DNA of 64,000 nucleotides, taken from contig VZSR01003806.1 of NCBI GenBank assembly GCA_013398615.1, positions 15,120,413-15,184,412 of the forward strand. The letters are read 5' to 3'. The position numbers and the translations under genes are program-made. Within the stretch, counting starts at the first letter, position 1. Every line of letters starts with the position of its first letter. Source of the stretch: Brachypodius melanocephalos (lineage: Eukaryota > Chordata > Aves > Passeriformes > Pycnonotidae). Positions 47,201 through 58,426 of this stretch are shown here, one piece after another. Below the pieces are notes generated by a model. It was not told the origin of the DNA and did no database searches. It was given only the letters and a program-made list of their open reading frames with translations.

Positions 47201-47929
47201 AAGCAGAAGACTGTGTGAGTTGCTGGACCACCTCTGCTGCCTCTGCAAGCTGTTATGTGTGGTGAAAGCAACAGAAATTCAGGAATAAATTGCAAAGTTG
47301 GTTCAAAGCACAGTGAAGCATTTAGTTGCAACTCAGTTGGGTGTAAAAAAAAAAAAGAAATCACACTCCAAAAGAGACAGAGAGCTTTCTCTGCTTGAAA
47401 TTATTGAGTAATTTATTTGAAACACAAATCAAACTATTAGAAGGAAGGTGATGGTCTTCAGACAGAGGTCATGTAGAAAAGAACATGGCCAATAACAGCT
47501 TTTTTTTTTTTTCTCTTTCATTAGCTATCAAAATACTTCTTTCTTTTAAAAGAGAAAACAGCCACAATCAGCCATTTTTATATCCCTTCCTTTGTAAATT
47601 ATGTCTAATCAATGTAACTGGATTTGAAAAACTCTCTCACATAGAAGCTACAAGTCATGCAAAATTTCTCTTAAATAATGAAGCCCAAATGAAGATGTAT
47701 CACACAAGTCCATTGAAAACTCCATTTCCTCCGAATGCTTTGTGAAAAGCAAGTTTTATAGCAGTCATTTGGCTTCGCTACAGAAACAGCTGCCTGACAG
47801 AGCTCAGAGATGTGCGGGCACTGTGCATCAGGCAACATACAGCTATAAAGTAAATGATTAGCTTTCAAACACTTAGCCCATATCATTTTTAAAGGTAGTT
47901 TATGTAAGGACCAGTTAATCCCCTAAACA
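44251..47929. other. no gene recognised; A-rich low complexity at 44760-44850
   Basis: 44760-44850 is an A-rich CA/AAAC-type tract. The rest is AT-rich unassigned sequence with chance open frames only. Confidence 0.45.
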
Positions 47930-48450
47930 GGAGCTAAACATGTTGCACAGCAAAGCATTCATGAAGGGAAACTGTTCTTCCCATCCTCCCGGGCTGTCTC
48001 TCCTCCTCCTCCTCCTCCTTTCCCGCTCATTGTATTCTTCTCTACACCTTGACCAATGGGTTTTTCTTCTCCAGCCTCTGCAACCACTTCCAGAGGAACC
48101 AAACTCTCATTTGCCTTTCATGTCTGAGTGCTTTCTCCATCACGATTTTGATAGCAACCCAAAGAGCCACAGATTGCAGAATTAGCACGCCAGATTCCTT
48201 AGCGGTAGCCATAGAGAGGTTTAAAATCCTTAATCCGTTGCTTGCCTGCGGTAAACCTTTGTAATTAGCCTTGGGAAGGATCCTTATCAGACAGCAATCT
48301 GATTTAGCTCTCATTCCCAACTGGCTTGGGTGTTTTACACCTTGTGGGAAACAATCGGTTGAAGTTGTTAAGCTTCTTTTATTCGAGGCTAATAAGCATT
48401 TGGATGTCTGTCGTTTGCTTTGAAAAATCTGCTGTGGATCAACATGATCC
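47930..48450. promoter_or_regulatory. Candidate conserved non-coding element
   Basis: Long repeat-free block (apart from a short CTC microsatellite at 48000-48020) that retains CpGs and has many enhancer-type words: 'cttaatccgttg' (PITX/OTX-like TAATCC), 'ttgtaattagcc', 'aaacaatcgg' (SOX-like), 'gaccaatggg' (CCAAT). Both strands carry open frames near 48042-48320 with no splice support. Conservation cannot be seen here. Confidence 0.3.
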
Positions 48451-51400
48451 TGTTCTTGTGTAAAGCACCAAGGCCTCTCTGCCAGAGCAAGAATTATACT
48501 TCTTGAACTGTTTTTTTTTCCACAGAGGAGAGATAAAATCCTGCACCTTCAGTTTTTGCTTGATGAAGAGTATAGCTTTATCATTGTTTTCCAAAACAAA
48601 ACAAAAAAACAAGCCCAAAACTTTTGAAATACAAATATAACAGTATGTAGGCATTATATATACTCAGAGATACATAAATTCTGCTTTACTGTCTACAGTC
48701 TGGCATTTGAGATTAACTCTTTGTAGTATCACAAGCCAGACTTTCATGTAGGCAGAAATTTTCAAAGCATTATAAAGGATTAATTCATGCAAATTTCTGA
48801 TAAAGATATGCTAATAATTCTCAGAAAAGAACATATTAGCTTCAGTAAAACAAAAAATTTAAGGTATCCTTAAAATCTTGTAACCAGCCTGAAACACAGT
48901 AAACACTATCTGTACATTAAACAAACACTACCAAACAGTAAATCTTCTATCCATGACCGACTTTACATTTCACTGTTGTTGTGTATATTCAAATGCAAGC
49001 CTTCCAAACAACCCATACCTCTACTTTAGCTGAAATACATACATATTGCCTTCTGATCCAGAGGTGACAGGAAAGAGCAGCGTGTGTCCCTTGTTCCCCT
49101 GAAAGTCTGGGAAGAATTGCAACATTCCTTGGATTTCCTACCCTAAATGCAAACAAGCAATAAGGTACAGGTCTGTGTTTCACAGGGGATCAGTCCTCAG
49201 CTTTCAGCAAAACACTTCCAAGCATTGCCCCTCTTCAAAGGCACATCTCAGCCGGTCTCATGGAGACATTCAGGTCCCACAGTTGCCTTTTACATCTTAA
49301 TTTGTACATTTGTACCCTGACTGATTCAGCAGACAAGAGTATGATTAAGTGTGAACTGCCAGGAAGATGCCTCCCAATAAAACCTTGTCAATAAAAGCTA
49401 TTGAGAATGCATGGCAGTTGAAAGGTTTTCTTTCTGGTGTTTCAGAACATTCCTGGATGAGTTGCTGCTTTTTGTAAAGGTGGCCATGTATAGTATTATA
49501 ATATATATGGTATTCCTAATAATAACTATCTTCTCTTCCTCTATCTCTGTTCTGGGATGTGCTCTAGCTAACCAGGATCTTTCAGTAGTTCAAGAAACCA
49601 GTTTACCTGCTGAGAAAATTCTTTTCTAAAATTTCCTTTGTGGACATCTACAGAAAACACAGTCACAAAGTTTTGCAGCTGAAAGTGATGTAACTCTCTT
49701 TGAAGAGATCTGCATTTTGTTTCATGTTGCTAGTTCTCAGAAAGCAATTTGATTTTCTTGCAGAAATAGCCATTTTAAAGATTTCTTGCTGTTTGATACT
49801 ATTATGAACTTATTAATTAGTCTACTATTGAGTCAATTTTCAGCAGTTGTAAACTAGATCAAGACCTGTGGGATTAAACCACCAGATCAATATTGAGCCA
49901 GTGGGGCAGGATTTTAATGCCTGTACTTGGGCTTTTTTTTTCCAAAAAAACTACTGAGACTTCAGTAGTCTTTTCATGGGTTAAGGTGCTACTCAGTGAA
50001 ACCAAAATGATCAATAGTGGACTCTCAGTTACCATCAGCTAATACTTTACGAGACTGGAATTATTCATGTGTATCCTAAATGTTTCTAAATTCGTACCTA
50101 GGTATCTGTTGCTGACATTCCTAGGAATTCCCACAGTGGATCAAAACCAAAGACTCTCCAGGCCAATATTTACTCTTCAATGATAAGTAGCATGAGAAGT
50201 TTCAGAGATCTACAAAATCCAGATGGGCAGGCCCAGACGAAATCTCAAGAGACCATTTCATTAATTCAAATCTTTCTGTTTGGAAAATACAGATGAGAGA
50301 ATCTGTCTTTTACAAGGTGAATCTAATTTTCATTGCTGGCAGAGATAAATTTAAAAACTTCAAATGTGAGATTCAATATTCCCTACAGATACTTGGGCAC
50401 TTTTGTTACACCAGTGTCCTCTGGACTTCTTGGCTCTCTAGCTCTGGCAAGACTTCCCTTGAAGACTCCTCTTTATATTTCTTAAAATATCCATTGAATG
50501 CTTCTACTGGTCTTTATTATAATAGAGATGGCTGTGATAACTTTGTTCTTTGCCTGTTAAGCATGTTCATTGATCAACATTTCTTATTTAAAATAAAAAA
50601 AAAAAAACTTTATCCTGAAACTTTTTGGTTATGGTCTCCTAGCAACAGAATTTCCTCTTAAGAAGCCACTTGTCTTTCAAAGGGTCTGTGCCTAGAACAT
50701 ATTTGACAGCACTTTTCAAAAGAAATATAATAAACTTATTTCTTAATATGAGTTAAATAATTTTTTTCATAGAGATGGCAACAGTATCAAGTGCTACAAT
50801 TTTAAGTCATCATTAAAAAGATATCACAAAAAAGTAGATTCAATGTCCATAAAAATGACAACTAATTATTATTAATGCTTATTATGAGTGTTGCTGTCAC
50901 ACACTGAGATATCAATAGGCAAAGTCCTGTAAAACCAGAGAAAAAATGTGCTCCCTTCATGCAGCTTTCAAATTTTCATGGTTTCATTCAATGTTTCTGA
51001 AGCATAAGGAAAAGGAAGAGTCTGATTTCTGTTAAGGAAATTTACTTGTTTATGAGGCCTCTAATCCTTACAAATAATTCTAGTGCATGTATTATGAAAA
51101 AACTTAATTTATGGAACAGATACTCAAGATCATTTCCAATAGTCATGCTAAGTGCAAATGCCAGACTTAAAAACCTGAGACTACACTGTTCTGCAGGCAC
51201 AGCTTTGCTGTTCTCCCCTCCAACTCACTTCCATTGATATTTTCTGGTGTTAATTGAATGACTTGTAAAGTGACCATTTTCTACGGTTCTCCACGATGGC
51301 AAGGTACAGATCCTACCATGGTAGGAGATCACTTCCAGTTCTGTCCTCCTGGAAACCCCAAACTCTTACAGAGAATGTCAAGACAGCAGCCCTGAGTAAA

Positions 51401-51557
51401 GGAAAATCAGCTTCCAAAATCAGCAGGTTTAGGTGTTGTTTGAAGGGATCCAGACCTCTCTGAGGTCCAAAGATCAGAGAGGAGAAGCCACAGTATGGTT
51501 GTGATAGGCTGTGATTGCAGCTGCCATGGAGTGAACATTCCCATAAGAGGGAAGGGA
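48451..51557. other. no feature recognised
   Basis: AT-rich unassigned sequence. A 123-codon plus-strand frame at 50293-50661 has no supporting sites. Confidence 0.4.
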
Positions 51558-51615
51558 GATCACAGAATTACAGAATCATTAGGATTGGAAAAGACCTCCA
51601 GGACCATAGATCATA
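51558..51615 (-). repeat. CR1 LINE 3' terminus
   Basis: 'gatcacagaattacagaatc' followed by 'attaggattggaaaagacct' and 'ccaggacca' is the reverse-complemented end of a CR1 element. About 58 bp remain. Confidence 0.8.
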
Positions 51616-52026
51616 ACACTAAAAGATAAAACCAGATGATATTGACAAAATTATTATAAGTAAATTCTCTCTAGTATAGTTTAGATTTCTACAAAAACAA
51701 ACTTGCAGAGTTATCCAAACGAAAGGTTATATAAAATGGAGCAAATTTTCTATTCCTAGGATATGAATACTGTCTTTCTATAGGGAAAAACTAAACTAAG
51801 TTAGAAAAATGAGATCCTGCAATTGTTTCTTTCTCACCACTGACTCTTCAGGGATCACTGGGAGAGCAGCCATATGGATATGTCTGTATGTGGATACGTA
51901 GACACACGACATCTAAAACTGTGAGAGTTTAATCCCACTTTCTGTGTTTTATTTTGGTAAATGAGTTCAAAATTTCTTCTCTTTGTAGACTTCATGCTTT
52001 CTCTTAACTTTTTAAACTTTTTAAAG
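51616..52026. other. no feature recognised
   Basis: AT-rich unassigned sequence. Confidence 0.45.
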
Positions 52027-52080
52027 ACTTTTTGCCATGTACAGGAGATTATATACAACCTCCTGTACATGGCAAAAAGT
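52027..52080. repeat. Perfect inverted repeat, 21-bp arms, 12-nt loop
   Basis: The left arm 52027-52047 (starts 'actttttgccatg', ends 'acaggag') is an exact reverse complement of the right arm 52060-52080. The loop 52048-52059 is 'attatatacaac'. A transcript would fold into a 54-nt hairpin. A (TA)n run follows at 52085-52102. Possible origins are a small-RNA precursor, a tiny MITE, or a template-switch mutation at replication. Confidence 0.97.
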
Positions 52081-52084
52081 AATG

Positions 52085-52102
52085 TATATATATATATATA
52101 CA
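52085..52102. repeat. (TA)9 microsatellite
   Basis: About nine TA units directly right of the inverted repeat. The overall 'gtatatatatatatatacac' is itself nearly self-complementary. Confidence 0.9.
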
Positions 52103-53116
52103 CTTTGGATGCAAATCTTTTGATCAGAAGACGGAAATGAGAGGACAACCAGAAATATCAAGTGTGGTATCTTGCTGTCCAAAGTAACAAAATTAGCAAG
52201 ATCTAGCTTGAAACCCATCAAAACTCTTAAGCCATGCCTCATATAGTAAAAAAAATGTTTTCTAATTCCCAACCCAAAGTTATCCATGGTCCTTTTATAA
52301 CAATTTGACTATATGCCAAAAGTTCACTTTGCCTTTAAAAACCTGCCTCGTTCTCATACACAGAAAATGTATCAGCTGATTTAATGACAAAATCCTCTTG
52401 GAACAGCTGAGGCTTGGTTTCACCTCATCACCCTTCTCCCTTTCCATACCTTTTGGTGCTGATGGCTGCCCAGAAGCTTTCTTCCTCTTTGAAATGTTAT
52501 CCATTTGTTATGAAATGCCTACCAGAAATCCAGTTACAGCGATGCCAAGATTGACTAGCAGCTAGACAGTACTTTATTTTTGTTATGACTGCATACAAAA
52601 ACACCTCTGTGAAAGGCTTGAGGGGTCTGTACAATTTGTTAAGCTTAAAATAACATAATGATCACTATATAAGACCATTAAATATTCATATTCAGGAAAA
52701 ACATTAACTGAGCCAGCAACATTAAATAACAATATGTAGGTGACAAATTACCAATCAATATATCAAAGCATTTTAAAAGCACTTTCACCACCTTCAGAAA
52801 CATACTCTTAGTCAAAAAATACCTTCAATAAATTACACTGCAAATTAATTTTCTTTTAGTAGGCTTTCATGAGATTCTGCACCATCAGAGAGTACACTAA
52901 TTCATCTATGTGACCCTACTACAATTATTTTTATTCACCCTGATTTTTAATATATTGTATATTTTGTCTGACACAGGTTTAGTGGGTAATATTTTCACAC
53001 CAGGGTTACATCACCTTGAAGGTCTGCTCTTCTGGCAGAATCCTTCAAACCTATACATTACTGCCTACTACGGAAATTAGGAATGATCCCAAGAAAACCA
53101 GGGAAGTGGAAGTTAG
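52103..53116. other. no feature recognised
   Basis: AT-rich unassigned sequence. An AATAAA on the minus strand lies near 52930, about 190 bp below the open segment at 53117-53433. Confidence 0.4.
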
Positions 53117-53433
53117 TTAAAAGAGTTTTTTCATGTGATTCTGCTTGGGCAGAAGGATTGAGGGCTGGAGGAGGAGGAGGAGGAGGAGGAAGAGGGAGGG
53201 TGTTTGTTTCTTTTCCTGGTGCATGGTTAGAGGCAAGATTTTTAAGTCCAGGAAATGGATTTCTAGCCAGTTCCTTGTCTCCAGTCCTGACTTAGAGTCC
53301 CTGGTGCGGGTGACCACCTCCAGTTTGACATCATGCTGATATTTGTCATTAAATGAAGTGCTGTCTTGTAGAACTGGATCAGCAGGGAAATTTTCACCAT
53401 TGCTGCTGCCAACTTTGCTGGATTCTTATTGCC
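53117..53433 (-). other. Coding-like segment behind a strong acceptor, frame unclear
   Basis: On the minus strand 'ctctctttctttttccag' precedes 53433. Two frames look coding. One is open from the acceptor (GNKNPAKLAAAMVKIS...) and stops at 53263. The other has a TAA two codons in (53426-53428), then is open to 53117 with hydrophilic text (NGENFPADPVLQDS, HDVKLEVVTRTRDSKSGLE). No good donor lies inside. It could be a decayed or terminal exon, or chance. A GGA microsatellite occupies 53167-53200 within it, which argues against the distal part being coding. Confidence 0.2.
53167..53200. repeat. (GGA)n microsatellite
   Basis: About eight GGA units followed by 'agagggaggg'. Confidence 0.95.
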
Positions 53434-56400
53434 CTGGAAAAAGAAAGAGAGCAGACATGGCATCCCTTTGCCTCAGGACAGTATGGAAACACCATGGGAC
53501 ATGATTTAAAAAGGCAACATTGCATAGATTTCCCTGTAACATATCTTTGGAGATGAGAGAAGTGAATTCATTGCTCATACAAACTGCTAAATTAAAGTCA
53601 AAGAAACTGGACTTTATTCATTCTTTCTGAACTGAGCAATGATGGGACAGCATTTGTGACATCTCCTTCTCTCTATCTCACCTTTGCTCCCAGTCTCCAC
53701 CCTGTATGGACCCTTGGGGGAATTGCCACCATCATTCAGGTTTCTTACTCATTTCAGGCCTCTTCACTGATGCCAATTACAACCCATGACAGATTCTTAT
53801 CTGGACACACTCGTGCCAGAAAACAGTCTTGGTTTACTGTCCCACTGAGTGGTTACACAAAATTGAGGTATTTAATTGACATTTAAAATGTATTTCATAT
53901 GGAATTTTACACTTCATCCAAGATTCCCCACAATGCTACTTCTAATGAGCAGGTAAAGATTCATTGCAACACATCCAAGATAACCACTCTAAAAGCCAGG
54001 TACCACAGAAAAAATATCAAAAACTCTCATATGTGTTCATTGATGGGAACATAGAAATATTTAATTGGGAAAAAAATCTGCTTGTTTGATTTTTTTGTTA
54101 GTATTTTTAGTTGCACAATTAAAGATTTTTCTTGCTTCAGCAGTTTTCCCTGCTGATTTGTGGGGGCTCACAGAGACTTTGCTGCCTCAGCAACACCTGG
54201 GACCAGAGGTAAAGCTGTTTTAAACTACTTGGCCTATAGAAAAACAATTTGAGCATTGAAGCTGAAATTGCACTAAATTTTCTCAGCTGTCTGTAACCAC
54301 ACAGATTGGCTGTATATGGACTACACTGTAGGCAGAGAAGAAGAAAAAAACCCACAGAGAGTGCATTTTGTTAGGTTTTTGACTAAAGAGTGCACATGGT
54401 TGATTTTAAAATGCTGTAACAGCCTATACATTGTTAAATCTCAGGCTGAATGGCTTTGTTTTTATTTTTCTTTTCCCAGCTCTCTCCATACTGATTAAGG
54501 CCAGTCTGATCCCTTATATTCCCACTGATTAGTACCTCCCTTCATGATTACTCCCATTTAAATTACAAGGCTGCTCAAGGACACTCATTTTGTCCAGAAT
54601 GAGTAAAGTAGCTCAGTTTGTCTCTGAGGCATTCAGAAGCAAAATGCAGATGTCTTCCTGTGCAGCAGAAAGGGAATGTTCGGATCAGTTCAGGTAACCA
54701 TGTCACTCTTCATCTGCTCTCTGTAAAAGGGAGTCAGATCTGTCCTCCCCTGGGCACTCACATGAAATGTTTCATCTCTTGTGAGCAAGGGTCAGTTCCT
54801 TGACTCAAGTGTGAGGATTCAAGAGTTTCTTCTAATGCATGAAACTATGGGCACGTCCTCCTTGTGGTGATCACATTCCCGTACTTGCTCAGGACGGGAG
54901 GCTACAGACCCTCTAACCCCAAGCTACAGTCCTCAAGATTTCCCTTAAATAACAACAGGGTTTCACACCACTTATTTTATGTATGGACATCCCCTCTTGC
55001 CTCCCAAAATAGTCGACTGAAACTCAACACAAGAGCCCATACTTTGGCTGCCTATACAACAAACCCACTTGAAAGGGAGCAAATCTCTCTCCTTTGAGAA
55101 AAAACCAACCAACACTGGTCACTTAGATGCCTGAGACAGATTATACGTAGTGCCAACAAAAATGGTACAAATACCTACAAAAATTTACCAAAACTTTGGT
55201 TTTGTTGCATATCCTTTTGGGAAATGTAAGGTGTTGGAAAACCATTAACAAGATTCACAGTGTGGGCCATGCAATACAGAAAGACAAAGACTCAAGGCCG
55301 TAGCCACTTATTCATAGACAAATTTTCCCTGAAGTTATACATGGTACAAATAATTGCCATATGAATTTCAATAGGAATTGTGCAGACAGCCCTAAATAAA
55401 TGTGTATGTGCACAAAACTGAATGACTAAAGTTTCACCTCCTACAGTTACTACAGCATTTCTTTGCCTGGATACATTTAGGAGTGTATAGCACTACAACT
55501 GCACCACATATAAAAAATATAAACATTATTTTTGTGCATCTACAGTTATAAAAGGTTCAATCTTATGAAGACAATCTATTTACCAATTTTTTAAATTCCA
55601 ATATAGTTTTGAAGAATACACCTTTTTTTTTCTTACATGTTCAAAATATCATGATTGGTCCTGGAAAGGCCAATTGGAGCAGTCTGTGTACCAGTAAGAA
55701 ACTGCCATTTGAAGATCTGGAAGTTATCCAAAGAAATCAGATGGAATTACATTTAAAGCCTGTAAATTGTCATGGTTATTTCCAAAGAAGGTGATTCCCC
55801 TGAAATTCCCAAAAATTTATTAGTTGTACTTATACAGGTTCACGTGAAAGCTCCACTAATGAATTCTAAGTAGACAAATTATATCAGGCCCAAGTAATTC
55901 CTTGAACTTAAAATATCTAGAGGCTAGTTGAATAATGGAGAAAAATAACAAATAGCTTTGGCCTCTTCTGTACCTTTCTTTTCTGTGTGGAAACACTCCT
56001 GTGATAAACCCAATTTCGTGAATAGTGAGGAATAAAACTGACCTTCTTGAACCAATGTATTGTTTCTCTATAAGTTCCCTTCTAAAAAGAGGATTTTAGT
56101 AAATAATTCCACCACTAGAATACCTAAGATTCATTTGCATGCATAGCCCAGGAAAGAAGAATGCTATCAAAGCTCCTGCATACATTCTGAGCAGAATAAC
56201 CTTTGGCTCAGCACAGCATGCACACTTTTAGCCCACAACATAATTGTTTTACAAGATAGTACCTGTCTATAAACATGTATAATCTAAAAAATATACTCTT
56301 AAATACAATATCAATAAAAGATAGCTTTTTTTACTGAACTATAAGGAACTCTGGTTCTTCAGTCTGTATTGAATATTTGAGTCCTGTTTGAGACTTTTAG

Positions 56401-56840
56401 GAACTCGCTTAATGTCCAAAAGACAGTCACGCACACACTGTGGTATCTGGTTCTGCTCTCAATATCATGAATGGGCCAGATCCAGCAACATTTAACCTTC
56501 ACAGGATATTAAATCAGGTCTAACAAAACAAATTCATCCAGACCTTTGAAATCCATCCTCCCCTGCTCTGCATTTACTAACAAGAAATACTGGTAAGTTT
56601 CCTCAGGAGCTATAGGCAGCATTCAGATAGGTAAAGCTTAGAGGGAGCAGATGTTGCTGCAGTCTTCTTCTGCAGGAAGACAGGAGGGAATTATACCTTC
56701 CCCCTGAATGTTTTATCATTATTCCCTCTAATATTTCAAAGGTAGCTTCCTTCTTGCAATGTAAAATGCTCATTTCTACTCCAAGGCTATGGGAGCACCA
56801 GGTTTGATGTTTTTAAACAAGACTGAGTTACCCACGCATG
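53434..56840. other. no feature recognised
   Basis: Unassigned AT-rich sequence with short chance open frames. Confidence 0.4.
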
Positions 56841-56911
56841 AAATAGCTGAAACAATTTTCTTAACAGCTGAAAAACACTTGGCTAACTCAAAAATAGCTG
56901 AAACAATTTTC
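56841..56911. repeat. Spaced direct repeat (20 bp, period 51)
   Basis: The word 'aaatagctgaaacaattttc' occurs exactly at 56841-56860 and 56892-56911, separated by 31 bases that include a third partial 'acagctgaaaaac'. Confidence 0.9.
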
Positions 56912-58076
56912 CTCAAACTTTCCAGTGCAGTACACCTTTGGACTAACACTATACCTGCTAAATTTCTCCTTTTCACGTGCATCTTTCCTTTTAACCAGTG
57001 GCTAACAACATAAAATACAGATTAAAAATCCAGTCTTGAACATACACAGGTACATGATTAAAATCACTAGTAGAATATTGAGCCACTGTTGGCAGGGTCA
57101 AACCCTAAGAATGTTTGTACCATTTCAACTTCATAACAGTGCTGTATCGACACTGCAGCTCATCAATATGGAATAAGGTAAAGTCCACTATATTTTATAA
57201 GGCTGTAACTTTTCATGGTGTTCTCATATTACTCTCAATAACACTCTAGGGCAAACCTAGTTGGCTGAATTTTCAGAGATTGCTTTCTAAATCTGCTCAT
57301 GGCTGCTATTTCACATCAGCTGGGCATGTAAATTGGAAATGTTTTTATAGGAACAGATCATGTGACAAGTATGAATCAAAGTGGGACACATTTTTGTATG
57401 CAATCATGCTCTGAAGTGAACAAAAATGCTCACAAGTCAAACAATAGAGTTCACCTTTTTTAAATCTAAGGAAAATTTTAATCCAGAGCCTGTCAAGCTT
57501 TCTTCCAAATCAGTGCAGGTATCATTCCCAATTCATGCTGTTACCTGTGATAAGTGAACTGTGTTCCCCTGTACCTTTTCCTCACTCTAAAAGACATATT
57601 GATCTACTCTGTGCAGATCTAATACTGCAAAACACATGTAGGCACTCACACCTTTATCAGCATCTCCTGGAGTTCAGCGCCTGTTAGACATTTATTAACA
57701 TTAAGATATGTGGATTATTACATAAGAATTTAATTTGAAAGTCATTGTTTTCCCTGTTCTCCTCATCAGTGCCACTCAGCTTCTAAGAGCAACATAAGTC
57801 CATTTAGTAATCAAGTCAGTACAGCACATCTGTTTTTCTCCATACAGAGGGATAGCACTGGAAATCCAGCACATGTGCAAATTAATGACAGCCTCCAGCA
57901 TTGTTCTTTCTTTTGCTTGGGCAAGCACAATCCACTATAGTGAATTACATCTTGTACAGCTGTAGAATATACAATAAACTGGTCCTCATACACATTAAAG
58001 AAAACTCCTAATTACACTGACTTCACCAATGAATTTTTCTTCATAATCCCCATTAGCTCACACTCGTTTTGAGATC
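56912..58076. other. no feature recognised
   Basis: AT-rich unassigned sequence. Confidence 0.45.
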
Positions 58077-58122
58077 AGAGAATCACAGAATGGTTTCAGC
58101 TGGAACAGACCTTACAGATCTG
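58077..58122 (-). repeat. CR1 LINE 3' terminus
   Basis: 'agagaatcacagaatggttt' followed by 'cagctggaacagaccttaca' is a short reverse-complemented CR1 end. It joins directly to GC-rich text that is not CR1. Confidence 0.75.
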
Positions 58123-58357
58123 CTGCCCTGGGATCTCTCCACGTGCTCCTCAGGGTTGTCCTTCATAGTAGTGGGAGGTGACCACCATCACTCCCAGCCC
58201 CACGCACACCTTGCCAGCTGCTCTCTCAAGAGCTGCCAGCTCCTGGAGGTTCTTGGAGGTTTACCTGGAGTTTCCAGAGCTCAGGAAATCCCTCTGCATG
58301 CCATAATCCCTCTCCCCACTTTAGAACACTCCTGTGTAAGTGCCTCAGCAGCAGACA
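58123..58357. other. GC-rich segment, possibly worn LTR
   Basis: GC-rich text between the CR1 end and a recognisable LTR end. Words such as 'cttgccagctgctctctc' and 'ccagctcctggagg' could derive from the same LTR type as 10718-11699, but the match is not clear by eye. A 200-codon open frame (58069-58668) crosses these repeats and is not a gene. Confidence 0.3.
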
Positions 58358-58426
58358 GAAACTCCTCACAGAAGTCACGTCTTTTGCCTCCACCCCAACC
58401 AAAACCTCGACACTCAAACACAATAC
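58358..58426 (-). mobile_element. LTR remnant, same type as 10718-11699
   Basis: 'ctcctcacagaagtcacgtc' followed by 'aaccaaaacctcgacactca' and 'aacacaatacag' parallels the right end of the solo LTR at 11628-11699 ('cttctcacaaaagtcacgcc' onward). Same orientation, but more diverged. Confidence 0.6.
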
